A stretch of 64,000 nucleotides of DNA from Herbaspirillum sp. AP02. GTDB taxonomy: Bacteria; Pseudomonadota; Gammaproteobacteria; Burkholderiales; Burkholderiaceae_D. Position 1 is the first letter of the stretch. Every line of letters starts with the position of its first letter. A program made the translations under genes and the position numbers. Below the pieces are notes generated by a model. That model searched no databases. It was given only the letters and a program-made list of their open reading frames with translations, and was not told where the DNA came from. Of this stretch, positions 42,852 through 52,435 are shown piece by piece. The stretch is taken from NCBI RefSeq assembly GCF_015767275.1, contig NZ_JADWMY010000006.1, positions 62,001-126,000 of the forward strand, read 5' to 3'.

Positions 42852-44208
42852 AAGACTGCTTACCTCCCTGGCCGCTGGCGGCTTGCTGGTCGCGGCAGCC
42901 GTGGCCTCGGGGGCCGTGATTGAACAGCCCGCTCCGGCTTCCTTCGAAGACGCGCTGCGTCTGGCCTTGTCCATTCGTGATGAGGTGGCCATGGAAAGCC
43001 TCAACCTGGTACGGCTGCAGGCACGCGTCGAAGAGGCGCGCGGCGCATTTTTCCCCTCCCTCGACTTGTCCTCGCAGCTGCAACGTGTACGTTCCTACGA
43101 TGACTTCTCCGGCCTGGACATTAATGGAAAATTCAACAATGTCAGTATCCCTATCCAGGTCAAAAGTACGACGCCAGGCTATCAGGCGGGCGGCGCGCTG
43201 GAGTTGAGTTATCGAGTTTATTCAGGCGGTGCACGTACTGCGCGGGTCGACGAAGCCAGGGCGGAGAAGACGCAGGCGCAGGCACGTCACGATTCGACGC
43301 GGAAAAAGATCGCGCAGGAGTTGTCCGCTGCCTATTGGGGCCTGCAAAAGGCCCAACTGACGATGCAGCGCGCCGACCATCGGCTGCTACAGGCGCGAGC
43401 GGAATCAGAGGAGTCGGCCGTTCGATTACAGAAACGCTTGCTGGCCCTTGTTGAGCGGGAGGCCAAGTTGCTGGAGCTGCAGAAGGCCGACATCGAGCAA
43501 CGGGGAGCCGCGCGTGCCTTGCGCGATGCCCAGCTTCGTTACGTTCTTTCGTTAGGGATGACGCCGGGTAGGCAGGGGACGGCCGGACTGCCACACTTGT
43601 CCGAGCCTCCCGCATCGATTGGTATAGAGCGTATTTTTGGAGAACTCAACCTGATCCAAGATAGTGAGAGCATGACGGCACAGGGGGAAATGGATGCCGC
43701 CAAGGCGCGCATAGGCCAGGCGCAAGCGGATTACCGCCCCTTGGTCGATCTGGTTGCACGTTATTCGGGAACGGGTAGGGCTGATAGCGGATATGGCCGC
43801 GTCTATGACGAGTTCGGCCGGGAGCGCGCCAGCGTCGGCATTCAATTGCGCTGGAACATCTTCGACGGTGGCCAGAAAGACCAGCGCGTGGTGCAGGCGG
43901 TGGCGGTCTACGAACAGGCCCGCATCCGGCTCGACAAGATCCAGCGAGACCAAGAAATCGAACGACAGAATGCATTGTCCAAAGTTTCCGAGGCACAGGA
44001 GGCCATCACTGTCGCTCATGCCCAGTTGGCGTTGGCGAAGACGCAATTGCGTATCGCCGAAGTGCGCCACGCAAGCCAGGCCATTTCGTCGACCCAGCTT
44101 GGTGCAGCGCGCCTTGCGGTAAGCGATGCCGACATCGGACTGGCGATGGCCGAGATTGACCATCTGCTGGCACAGGTGGTACTACAGCTCGCACGCCGAA
44201 ACCCCTGA
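42844..44208 (+). CDS. TolC-family outer-membrane channel
   Basis: 454-residue outer-membrane efflux protein with a signal peptide ending near VASGA. Two structural repeats of long helices and short strands are visible: SFEDALRLALSIRDEV at the start, a coiled region about 100-200, and a second half with IQLRWNIFDGGQ at about 332, followed by another long helix. Start overlaps the permease by 8 bp. It completes the tripartite system ATPase/permease/adaptor/channel. The stop lies 15 bp from the convergent sugar permease gene. Confidence 0.9.
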   Translation: MNRRLLTSLAAGGLLVAAAVASGAVIEQPAPASFEDALRLALSIRDEVAMESLNLVRLQARVEEARGAFFPSLDLSSQLQRVRSYDDFSGLDINGKFNNVSIPIQVKSTTPGYQAGGALELSYRVYSGGARTARVDEARAEKTQAQARHDSTRKKIAQELSAAYWGLQKAQLTMQRADHRLLQARAESEESAVRLQKRLLALVEREAKLLELQKADIEQRGAARALRDAQLRYVLSLGMTPGRQGTAGLPHLSEPPASIGIERIFGELNLIQDSESMTAQGEMDAAKARIGQAQADYRPLVDLVARYSGTGRADSGYGRVYDEFGRERASVGIQLRWNIFDGGQKDQRVVQAVAVYEQARIRLDKIQRDQEIERQNALSKVSEAQEAITVAHAQLALAKTQLRIAEVRHASQAISSTQLGAARLAVSDADIGLAMAEIDHLLAQVVLQLARRNP

Positions 44209-44223
44209 CTTGACTGCATTTCT

Positions 44224-45054
44224 TCAGCGTATCCCCGCCCGCATGAACGACTGCACGAACTGCCGCTGGAACAGCAGGAAGGCCAGCAGCAGCGGTGCCG
44301 AGGTCATCAGCGTGGCGGCGGTGATGATGGACCAGTCCACCCCCTGGTCCGTCGACGAAAACACCTGCAGGCCCACCGTCAGCGGCCGCGACTGCACCGA
44401 GTTGGTCACGATCAGCGGCCACAGGAAGTTGTTCCAGTGCGTGCTCACCGATACCAGCCCGAAGGCGATGTAGATCGGCCGCGCCAGCGGTACGTAGACC
44501 TGCATCAGGATCTGCCAGGCCGAGGCCCCTTCCACGGTGGCGGCTTCATCCAGTTCGCGGGGCACCGTCTTGAAGGTCTGGCGCAGCAGGAAGATGCCGA
44601 AGGCCGAGGAGAAGTAGGGCAGGCCGATGGAGAGGATGGTGTCGCGCAGGCCCAGCAGGTTCATGGTCTGGTAGTTCTCCACGATGAGGATGTCGGGCAT
44701 CACCATCAATTGCAGCAATACCAGCATGAACATCACATTACTGCCACGGAAAGTGAAGCGCGCGAAGGCATAGGCGGCCAGCGTGGCCAGTACCACCTGG
44801 GCTGCCAGGATCATCGTCACCAGCAGGAAGGTATTGAGGAAATAACGCAGGAACGGCGCTGATTGCCAGGCATTGACGAAGTTCTGCAAGGTCAGCGGCG
44901 CATCCGGCACGAAGCGGGTGGCGTAGGCAGCCGGGTGGAAGGCGGTCCACAGCGCATACAGCAGCGGCAACAGCCACAGCAGCGCCAGCACCCAGGCGGA
45001 CAGGGTTTCCAGCACGCGGCGGTGCTGGCCGAAGGGGGAGCCAGGGGCGTTCAT
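44224..45054 (-). CDS. Carbohydrate ABC permease (UgpE/MalG-like)
   Basis: 276-residue inner-membrane permease with six predicted helices. The EAA loop reads ELDEAATVEGASAWQILMQVYVPLARP in parts, with core EGASAWQILMQVYVPL, the ATPase contact site of CUT1 transporters. It overlaps the upstream permease gene by 4 bp and is last of the importer operon. Substrate is not deducible from the permease; see the binding protein. Confidence 0.9.
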   Translation of the reverse strand: MNAPGSPFGQHRRVLETLSAWVLALLWLLPLLYALWTAFHPAAYATRFVPDAPLTLQNFVNAWQSAPFLRYFLNTFLLVTMILAAQVVLATLAAYAFARFTFRGSNVMFMLVLLQLMVMPDILIVENYQTMNLLGLRDTILSIGLPYFSSAFGIFLLRQTFKTVPRELDEAATVEGASAWQILMQVYVPLARPIYIAFGLVSVSTHWNNFLWPLIVTNSVQSRPLTVGLQVFSSTDQGVDWSIITAATLMTSAPLLLAFLLFQRQFVQSFMRAGIR

Positions 45055-45926
45055 TGGTAGTGGGTCCTGCGGTCGAGAATGCGGAATTTCACCAGCGCGA
45101 TGACGCCCAGCAAGGCCAGCAACACCACCGTCAGGGCCGCCGCATACGACGAATCCCAGAAGGCGAAGCCGACTTCATAGATGTAGTACAGCAGCAGCGA
45201 ACTGGCGTTGTCGGGACCGCCCCGGGTCATGACCACGATATGGTCCACCAGGCGGAAGGCATTGATCAGCGCGTTGATCAGCACGAACAGGGTGGTCGGC
45301 ATCAGCAAGGAAAACTGCACCCGCCAGAAGTATTGCCAGCGCGATGCCCCCTCCAGCGCCGCCGCCTCGGCCAGCACTGGCGAAATCTGTTGCAGCGCGG
45401 CCAGGTAGAAGATCATGAAGAAGCCGGCTTCCTTCCAGATCGCCACCACCATCAGCGCAGCCAGCACGCTATGCGGATTGCCCAGCCAGTTGTGCGAGGG
45501 CAGGCCGAGCGCGCCGGTGATCTGCTCCAGCAGGCCGTACTGCGGCGTGTAGAAGAACAGCCAGATATTGGCCACGGCGATCATCGGCAACACCGTGGGC
45601 GTGAAATAGGCCAGGCGCAGCACGCCGCGCCCGGCCAGTTTCTCGTTGACCCACAGCGCCATCAGGATGGCCAGGGCGATCGCCACCGGGATGGTGCCCA
45701 GGGCGAACCAGAGGTTGTTGCACAGGGCCTGCCAGAACACCGGGTCCTCGACCATGAGCCGGTAGTTGTCCAGGCCGACGAAGACCGACGGCCTTGCCCC
45801 CTTGGGCGTGGAAAAGAAGCTGTGCCAGAGGGTCGCCAGCGCCGGATAGTGCGTGAAGGCGATCAGCAGCACCATCGCCGGCGACAGCAGCAGCCAGGGC
45901 AGCACGGAGGAGGGCAGGCGTTTCAT
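45051..45926 (-). CDS. Carbohydrate ABC permease (UgpA/MalF-like)
   Basis: 291-residue six-helix permease partner. The EAA motif region is LAEAAALEGASRWQYFWRVQ at about 187; the N-terminus LPWLLLSPAMVLLIAFTHYPA is typical of UgpA-like proteins. It lies 24 bp after the binding-protein gene and overlaps the next permease. A CUT1 importer for a sugar, polyol or glycerol phosphate is implied. Confidence 0.9.
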   Translation of the reverse strand: MKRLPSSVLPWLLLSPAMVLLIAFTHYPALATLWHSFFSTPKGARPSVFVGLDNYRLMVEDPVFWQALCNNLWFALGTIPVAIALAILMALWVNEKLAGRGVLRLAYFTPTVLPMIAVANIWLFFYTPQYGLLEQITGALGLPSHNWLGNPHSVLAALMVVAIWKEAGFFMIFYLAALQQISPVLAEAAALEGASRWQYFWRVQFSLLMPTTLFVLINALINAFRLVDHIVVMTRGGPDNASSLLLYYIYEVGFAFWDSSYAAALTVVLLALLGVIALVKFRILDRRTHYQ

Positions 45927-45950
45927 CGGCAGGCCTTGTGCAGGCGGCGC

Positions 45951-47243
45951 TTAGCGACCGTAGGCGCGCAGGATGCGCTCGGCTTCGCGCTGGGCGTCCT
46001 TCAAGGCGGCGTCCGGGGTCTTGGTGCCGGACAGCGCGGCCTGCAGGTTGTCGTTCAAGGCCTTGGTCACGCGCTGGTTGTCGTGGGTGGAGAGTTCGGC
46101 CACGCCATATTTCATCTGTTCGCGGGCGACGTCGGCGGCCGGGACGTCCTGCAGGTATTTCTTCATTTCCGGCGTATCCCAGGCGTCCTGGCGCGGTGCC
46201 ACGTAGCCGGTGGCGATCGACCACTGGGCTGCGCGCGCCGGTTCGGTGGCGAAGCGGATGAACTTCATCGCCGCCTGCTGCTCGGCCGGGGAGGTCTTGT
46301 TGAAGACATAGAAGTTGCCGCCACCGGTGGGGCTGCCCGGATGCTTGATGCCCGGCAGCATCGCCACGCCGAAGGGGAAGCTGGCGTTGGTGCGGATATT
46401 GGTCAGGTTGCCGGTGGTGGTCCAGACCATGGCGGCCTTCTGTTCCAGGAAGTCCTTGGGCGTGGTGCCCCATTCGATGGCGCCGGCCGGCATCACCTTG
46501 TCGCGCGCGGCCAGGTCAACCCAGTGCTGCAGGGCCTGCACCGCGCCGGGCTTGTCGAAATAGGTCTTGGTGCCGGCACTGTTCATGAGAAGGGTGTCGT
46601 TGGAGGCCGTCATGGCCTGGAACATCCAGTAGCCGAAACCGGTGGAAGGAATCTTCACACCCCACTGGCTGACGTTGCCGGCGGCGTCGCGCTTGGTCAG
46701 CTTCTTGGCGGCCTCCACCATCTCATTCCAGGTGGCGGGCGCCTTGTCGGGGTTCAGGCCGGCGTCCTTGAACAGGGTCTTGTTGTAGTACATCACGATG
46801 GTCGAGCGCTGGAAGGGGATGCCCCAGGTCTTGCCTTCGGTCTGGCTGTTTTCCATGAAGCCCTTGTAGAAGCCGTCGATCCACTTCTTGTCTTCGGCGC
46901 TGTTGGCCAGGCTGTCGATGGGAACGATGGCGTTTTCGTCGATCAGGGTGAACAGGTCGGTGGAGAGCAGCACGGCCAGGGTCGGCGGGGTGCCGCCCTT
47001 GAAGGCGGTCAGCGCCTTGACGATGCTTTCCTGGTAGGTGCCGGCATAGATGGCCTTGACCTTGATGTCGGGGTTGGCCTTTTCGAAGTCGGCCACCATG
47101 CTGTCGATGGTCTTGGTCACTGCGCCGCCGACGGCGACCGGGTAATAGAAGCTGATCTCGACCGGGTTGGCGGCCAGGACCGGGGCGCTGAAAGCGGCGC
47201 TGACGGCCAGTGCGGCCAGGGACTTGAGGAAGGTTCTACGCAT
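45951..47243 (-). CDS. Extracellular solute-binding protein (UgpB-like)
   Basis: 430-residue family-1 binding protein with signal peptide MRRTFLKSLAALAVSAAFSA. The mature start VEISFYYPVAVGGAVTKTID and the segments FPFGVAMLPG and GGGNFYVFNKT follow the UgpB pattern, so sn-glycerol-3-phosphate or a related polyol-phosphate/sugar is a fair guess, unproven. Abundant periplasmic component of the importer; 53 bp after the ATPase gene. Confidence 0.88.
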   Translation of the reverse strand: MRRTFLKSLAALAVSAAFSAPVLAANPVEISFYYPVAVGGAVTKTIDSMVADFEKANPDIKVKAIYAGTYQESIVKALTAFKGGTPPTLAVLLSTDLFTLIDENAIVPIDSLANSAEDKKWIDGFYKGFMENSQTEGKTWGIPFQRSTIVMYYNKTLFKDAGLNPDKAPATWNEMVEAAKKLTKRDAAGNVSQWGVKIPSTGFGYWMFQAMTASNDTLLMNSAGTKTYFDKPGAVQALQHWVDLAARDKVMPAGAIEWGTTPKDFLEQKAAMVWTTTGNLTNIRTNASFPFGVAMLPGIKHPGSPTGGGNFYVFNKTSPAEQQAAMKFIRFATEPARAAQWSIATGYVAPRQDAWDTPEMKKYLQDVPAADVAREQMKYGVAELSTHDNQRVTKALNDNLQAALSGTKTPDAALKDAQREAERILRAYGR

Positions 47244-47296
47244 GATGCATCTCCATGAGGTGGAAGGTTGGCTTGCTGCGGAAATCGGTCGTTGGT

Positions 47297-48337
47297 TCAG
47301 GGGCGGCGTCGGCCGCTGTCGCCTTCGAAGAAGGTCTGGTCACGTTCATCCCAGGCCAGGTGCACGGTCTCGCCAATGGCGAGTCGGTGCTGGCCGGGGG
47401 CGCGCACCAGCAGGGAGGCCGCGCCGATGCGCGCACCCACGATGGTGTCGGCACCGAAGTACTCGACCGTCTCCACCTGCGCCGGCACGCCCTGGTCGGC
47501 CAGGCGGATGTGCTCGGGACGCAGACCCAGCTGCAGCGGCAGCTGGCTGGCGGTGGGGATGAGCACCGTGCTGCCGCTGATGGCCATGCCCTGGGGATGC
47601 GGCGCCAGCGCCAGCAGATTCATCGGCGGCGTGCCGATGAAGCGGGCGGCGAAGGCGGTCGCGGGTCGGGCATACAGTTCGGCCGGGGGCGCATCCTGTT
47701 CGATGTGGCCTTCGCGCAGCAGGATCACCTGGTCGGCCATGCTCATGGCTTCGGTCTGGTCGTGGGTGACGTAGATCATGGTCATCTGCAGTTGCTGCTG
47801 CAGGGTGCGGATTTCGCGCCGCATTTCCTGGCGCAACTGGGCGTCGAGGTTGGACAGCGGCTCGTCCATGAGGCAGACCGGGGCATCGGCGATGATTGCC
47901 CGCCCCAGTGCCACACGCTGTTGCTGGCCGCCTGACAGTTGCGCCGGGCGGCGTTCCAGCAGGTGACTTAGGCCGAGCAGGTCGGCCACGCGCTGCAGGC
48001 GCGCCGCATGGCCGCTGCGCGGCTCCTTGCGCACGCGCACGCCGAACAGGATGTTGTCGCGCACCGTCAGGTGCGGGAACAGCGCATAGGACTGAAACAC
48101 CATGGAAATCTGGCGCTGCGCCGGTGCCAGTTGCGTCACATCCTGGCCGTCGATATGAATGCTGCCGCTACTGGGTTTGTCCAGCCCGGCAATCAGGCGC
48201 AGGGTGGTGGACTTGCCGCAACCCGATGGTCCCAGCAGGACCGTGAAGTCGCCTGACTTGACCTCGAAATCGATGTCCTTGACTGCCTGGGCCTGGCCCC
48301 AGTGTTTGCCGACGCCGCGCAGGGAAATCGCTGCCAT
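47297..48337 (-). CDS. Sugar ABC importer ATPase (UgpC/MalK-like)
   Basis: 346-residue CUT1 ATPase. Walker A GPSGCGKSTT at about 36, signature LSGGQQQRVALGRA at about 133, Walker B VCLMDEPLSNLDA at about 153, switch THDQTEAM at about 190, then the C-terminal TOBE/OB domains (LGLRPEHIRLAD at about 274). ATG 48337 gives the standard N-terminus (MAAISLRGVGKHWG); the open frame continues upstream without coding logic. First importer gene after the regulator. Confidence 0.92.
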   Translation of the reverse strand: MAAISLRGVGKHWGQAQAVKDIDFEVKSGDFTVLLGPSGCGKSTTLRLIAGLDKPSSGSIHIDGQDVTQLAPAQRQISMVFQSYALFPHLTVRDNILFGVRVRKEPRSGHAARLQRVADLLGLSHLLERRPAQLSGGQQQRVALGRAIIADAPVCLMDEPLSNLDAQLRQEMRREIRTLQQQLQMTMIYVTHDQTEAMSMADQVILLREGHIEQDAPPAELYARPATAFAARFIGTPPMNLLALAPHPQGMAISGSTVLIPTASQLPLQLGLRPEHIRLADQGVPAQVETVEYFGADTIVGARIGAASLLVRAPGQHRLAIGETVHLAWDERDQTFFEGDSGRRRP

Positions 48338-48378
48338 GTGCTGTTCCTGGTGATGGACTAAGGATGCGGGCCGGGCGA

Positions 48379-49362
48379 TCAGGCCGCCGCCGCGCCGCTG
48401 CGGATCTGCTCCACCAGCAGGCGCGCGCTGGTTTCGTCGATGATCAGCTCGTTGATGAAGCCGCCCCGCAGCGCTGCCTTCAGGCCGGGCAGCTTGCCGA
48501 TGCCGGAGACCACGCACAGCGCATGGGTGGCGCGGGCGAAGCAGTCCATGTCCGGGCCGCTGTTGCGGGCATTGAAGGCGACGTCGCGCCAGCTGCCGTC
48601 GGCGCGGAAGAAGACCGTGGCGATGTCGCCCACCAGACCGTCTTCGCGCAGGATGCGGCGCTCGTCCGCGCCCAGGTAGCCGGCGGTGTGGATGTAGCTG
48701 CCGGTGGCCTCGGCACCGATGGAGAAGAGCAGGATGGAGGCGCGTTCCTGCAGGTCGCGGATGGCCTTGATGCTCTTTTCGCGCCACAGCGCGCTGCGCG
48801 TCTCGGGATAGTCGAAGAAGGCCGGTACCGGCAGGTGATGGGCGCGCGCGCCGTAGTTCTGGGCAAAGCGGGAGACGATGGATTCGCTGAAGCTGTTGAT
48901 GAAGCTGGCCCCGCTGCCGGAGCCATTGAGCGCCACCACGTCCACGTCATGCATATGGCGCGGCAGCAACTGGTCGGCGATCTGCGCCACTGTGGTACCC
49001 CAGGCCAGGCCGATGACGGTGCCCGGCGTCACCAGCGAATTGACATAGGCGGCAGCATGGCAGGTCACGCGCTGCAGGGTCTCCTTCTCGGTGGCGGCGG
49101 CGGCCACCGGCACCACCTGGATGGAGCGCAGGCGGAAGTGGTGGGCGATGGCGGCTTCCAGGCTGCCGGAGACCTGCTGCGGATCGTGTACGCGGATTTC
49201 CACCAGGCCCCGGTCCAGCGCGTAGGACAACAACCGGGAGACGGTCGCGCGCGAGGTGCCGATCTCGTCGGCAATGGCCGCCGTGGTCATGTTCTGGAAA
49301 TAGTAGAGGCGCGCCACGCGCACCGCCATGTAGGCGGTTTCCTGTCGATCCGCTTGGGCCAT
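48379..49362 (-). CDS. SorC-family sugar-responsive regulator
   Basis: 327-residue regulator with an N-terminal helix-turn-helix (MTTAAIADEIGTSRATVSRLL) and a C-terminal sugar-phosphate-binding domain of the SorC/DeoR isomerase-like fold (GLAWGTTVAQIADQL, SIGAEATGSYIHTAGYL, GDIATVFFRADG in order). These proteins sense phosphorylated sugars and regulate adjacent uptake genes. It is the first gene of the importer operon, 41 bp before the ATPase. Confidence 0.9.
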   Translation of the reverse strand: MAQADRQETAYMAVRVARLYYFQNMTTAAIADEIGTSRATVSRLLSYALDRGLVEIRVHDPQQVSGSLEAAIAHHFRLRSIQVVPVAAAATEKETLQRVTCHAAAYVNSLVTPGTVIGLAWGTTVAQIADQLLPRHMHDVDVVALNGSGSGASFINSFSESIVSRFAQNYGARAHHLPVPAFFDYPETRSALWREKSIKAIRDLQERASILLFSIGAEATGSYIHTAGYLGADERRILREDGLVGDIATVFFRADGSWRDVAFNARNSGPDMDCFARATHALCVVSGIGKLPGLKAALRGGFINELIIDETSARLLVEQIRSGAAAA

Positions 49363-49559
49363 TGTTCTTTTCTGGAGAGCGAAATTGCGAAAAAGTGAAG
49401 AAACGGACCATGCGCCCGACCCGCCCCCCGGCAGGCCAGGCGGGACGGCCGCCTGACAACGTTTTCACGATGGTAGCGAGCGATTGTTACGGCTTGATGA
49501 ACATCTGTTCCGGGCTGGGTTTGGCGGCGCGGAACCAGGGGAAGGGGCGGGCAAAAGAA

Positions 49560-49583
49560 AAGCGACGCACCAGGGCGTCGCTT
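49560..49583 (-). terminator. Terminator of the GNAT gene
   Basis: AAGCGACGC-ACCAGG-GCGTCGCTT is a perfect 9-bp stem. On the minus strand it is followed by TTCTTTTGC, giving an intrinsic terminator 48 bp past the stop. Confidence 0.82.
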
Positions 49584-49631
49584 GTTCGGGAGGAGGGGAC
49601 GGGAGTGCTTCGGTGAGGCCCTGGTGAGGCG

Positions 49632-50111
49632 TTAGTGCCGCATCACCCGGCGCATCACGATCGGCGCTGCCTCGTGCGGATTGGCGCGGGTGTACTCCAG
49701 TTCCGGCGCAATCTCGAAGCCGAAGGCGGCATACAGGTCCACCAGTTGCGCCTGGTCGGTGCGCACCGCCAGGCGCAGCTCGCGCACGTCGGCCGACTGG
49801 GCGCGGTGGATCAGGGCTTCCATCAGGTGCTGTGACAGGCGCTCGCCACGGAAGGCCGGGGCGATGCCCATGCGGCGGATTTCCCAGACGTCGCTCTCGG
49901 TATCGAGCGGCAGCCAGCGCACAGAGCCGGCCGGCGTCTCGCCGCGCAGCAGGATGAAGGCCCCGCCGTGCTGCAGGTCTTCCACCACATGGTCGGCCGC
50001 CTCGCGGTGGCCGGAGGAGGTGGGCGCCACCTTGTTGGCCCAGCTATGCCGGGTCAGGTCGGCAATCAGGGTGGCGTCTTCCGATGTGGCTTCGCGTATC
50101 AGGAAATCCAT
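49632..50111 (-). CDS. GNAT family acetyltransferase
   Basis: 159-residue single-domain GNAT protein: IREATSEDATLIADL at the N-terminus, the strand WEIRRMGIAPAFRGERLSQHLM including the acetyl-CoA loop (RxxRGExL variant), and LAVRTDQAQLVDLYAAFGFEIA in parts. Substrate unknown. It lies 42 bp after metG on the same strand and could be its distal partner. Confidence 0.85.
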   Translation of the reverse strand: MDFLIREATSEDATLIADLTRHSWANKVAPTSSGHREAADHVVEDLQHGGAFILLRGETPAGSVRWLPLDTESDVWEIRRMGIAPAFRGERLSQHLMEALIHRAQSADVRELRLAVRTDQAQLVDLYAAFGFEIAPELEYTRANPHEAAPIVMRRVMRH

Positions 50112-50153
50112 AGGGTGTCTCCTCCAGTGCAGGCGATCCGGTGCCGGTCGTGC

Positions 50154-52217
50154 TCAGCGTACCCGCATGCCCGGTTCGGCACCCGGCCACGGGTTGAGCA
50201 CATAGATGCCCGGCTTGGCCTTTTCGTCCTTGGCCGAGGCCGCCAGGACCATGCCTTCGGAGATGCCGAACTTCATCTTGCGCGGCGCCAGGTTGGCCAC
50301 CATCACGGTCAGCTTGCCGACCAGTTCTTCCGGCTTGTAGGCCGAGGCGATGCCGGAGAAGACATTGCGGGTGCGGCCTTCGCCGGCATCCAGGGTCAGG
50401 CGCAGCAACTTGGTGGAGCCTTCCACGGCTTCGCAGTTGACGATCTTGGCGATGCGCAGATCGATCTTGGCGAAGTCGTCGATGGAGATTTCCGGGGCCA
50501 GTTCTTCGATGGTGCTTTCTTCCGCAGCAGGCGCTGCTGCAGTGGCTTCCGGCGCCTCGAACAGGGCATCCAGCATCTTGGGATCGACGCGCTGCATCAG
50601 GTGCGAGTAGGCATTGATGACGTGACCATCAGCCAGCGGCGTGGTCACGTCGCTCCACTGGAAGGGTTGCACCTTGAAGAAGGCTTCCACCTGGGTGGCC
50701 AGTTGCGGCAGTACCGGCTTCAGGTAGATGGTCAGGATGCGGAAGGCTTCCAGCAGGCGGCTGCAGACTTCGTGCAGTTGCGCGTCCTTGCTGCTGTCCT
50801 TGGCCAGCTCCCAGGGCTTGTTGGCGTCCACGTAGGCGTTGATGGTGTCGGCCTGTTCCATCACCAGGCGCAAGGCCTTGCCGTATTCGCGCTGTTCATA
50901 GAGGCCAAGGATTTCGTCAGCCACGCCGCGCAGCTTGCCCAGGAAGGCATCGTCGGCGGTCGCCCACTGGGTGGAGACGCGACCTTCGAAGCGCTTGGCG
51001 ATGAAGCCTGCGGCACGGCTGGCGATGTTGACGTATTTGCCGATCAGGTCGGCATTGACGCGGGCCACGAAGTCGTCCGGGTTGAAATCCACGTCCTCGA
51101 CCTTGGCGTTCAGCTTGGCGGCGATGTAGTAGCGCAGCCATTCCGGGTTCATGCCGATGTCCAGGTAGCGCAGCGGCGAGATGCCGGTGCCGCGCGACTT
51201 CGACATCTTTTCGCCGCTGACGGTGATGAAACCGTGCGCAAAGACGTTATTGGGCGTCTTGCGGCCGGCGAACTTCAGCATGGCGGGCCAGAACAGGGTG
51301 TGGAAGTAGGTGATGTCCTTGCCGATGAAGTGGTATTGCTCGGTCTTGTCATCGGCCATGAAGGCGTCGAAATCACGGCCGGTCTTGACGAAGTAGTTCT
51401 TCAGCGAGGCCAGGTAGCCGATGGGCGCATCCAGCCAGACGTAGAAATACTTGCCCGGTGCATCGGGAATCTCGATGCCGAAGTAGGGCGCGTCGCGGCT
51501 GATGTCCCAGTCGCCCAGGCCGCCTTCGCCATCCAGCCATTCGCGGGCCTTGTTGGCCACTTCCGGTTGCAGGCGGTTGCTGTCCAGCGCCCATTCACGC
51601 AGGAATTCCACGCATTTTGGGTCGGACAGCTTGAAGAAGAAGTGTTCCGAGGACTTCATCACCGGGGTCGCGCCGGAGAGGGTCGAGTAGGGGTTCTTCA
51701 GGTCGGTCGGTGCATAGACGGCGCTGCAGTTCTCGCAGGAGTCGCCGTACTGGTCCTTGGTGCCGCACTTGGGGCATTCGCCCTTGATGTAGCGGTCCGG
51801 CAGGAACATGTTCTTGACCGGGTCATAGAACTGGTCGATGGTCTTGGTGGAGATCAGCTTGGCTTCATCGCGCAGGGCGCGGTAGATCTCCTGCGACAGT
51901 TCGTGGTTTTCCGGGCTGTCGGTGGAGCTCCAGTTGTCGAAGGCGATGTGGAAGCCATCCAGGTACTGCTTGCGACCGGCGGCGATGTTGGCCACGAACT
52001 GCTGCGGCGTGATGCCGGCCTTCTCGGCAGCGATCATGATGGGCGCGCCGTGGGCATCGTCGGCGCCCACGAAGTGCACCTCATTGCCCTGCATTCGCTG
52101 GAACCGGACCCAGATGTCGGCCTGGATGTACTCCATGATGTGGCCGATGTGGAACGCGCCGTTGGCGTAGGGGAGTGCGGTCGTGACGAAGAGTTGGCGA
52201 GGTGCAGAAGTGCTCAT
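50154..52217 (-). CDS. metG: Methionyl-tRNA synthetase
   Basis: 687-residue class Ia synthetase. HIGH-type signature FHIGH in [17 protein letters not shown] at about 16-32; a zinc knuckle with [17 protein letters not shown] at about 145; KMSKSRG at about 337; anticodon-binding helical domain; and a C-terminal tRNA-binding OB domain from about 585 ([17 protein letters not shown]) similar to CsaA. An acidic Ala-rich linker joins the last domain. Divergent from the Mrp gene. Confidence 0.96.
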   Translation of the reverse strand: MSTSAPRQLFVTTALPYANGAFHIGHIMEYIQADIWVRFQRMQGNEVHFVGADDAHGAPIMIAAEKAGITPQQFVANIAAGRKQYLDGFHIAFDNWSSTDSPENHELSQEIYRALRDEAKLISTKTIDQFYDPVKNMFLPDRYIKGECPKCGTKDQYGDSCENCSAVYAPTDLKNPYSTLSGATPVMKSSEHFFFKLSDPKCVEFLREWALDSNRLQPEVANKAREWLDGEGGLGDWDISRDAPYFGIEIPDAPGKYFYVWLDAPIGYLASLKNYFVKTGRDFDAFMADDKTEQYHFIGKDITYFHTLFWPAMLKFAGRKTPNNVFAHGFITVSGEKMSKSRGTGISPLRYLDIGMNPEWLRYYIAAKLNAKVEDVDFNPDDFVARVNADLIGKYVNIASRAAGFIAKRFEGRVSTQWATADDAFLGKLRGVADEILGLYEQREYGKALRLVMEQADTINAYVDANKPWELAKDSSKDAQLHEVCSRLLEAFRILTIYLKPVLPQLATQVEAFFKVQPFQWSDVTTPLADGHVINAYSHLMQRVDPKMLDALFEAPEATAAAPAAEESTIEELAPEISIDDFAKIDLRIAKIVNCEAVEGSTKLLRLTLDAGEGRTRNVFSGIASAYKPEELVGKLTVMVANLAPRKMKFGISEGMVLAASAKDEKAKPGIYVLNPWPGAEPGMRVR

Positions 52218-52435
52218 TGGCGATACGGACGATGCAAGAGGGTTGATTGAGGCAGCAAGAAACTGCCATGAAAGAGGGGCATTCTATCAGCCAGCGGCCC
52301 TTGGGCGCAGTAGTTGCTCCATTGCAATGAGGTCGGACGTGGTTGGGGCGGTGGCTCGGCCTCCGGTTTGATCCTGCCCCGGGGCGGCATGGGCCCGATT
52401 GGTTTAGACTTGCGGGTTCTGAGCAAGGAGAAACA

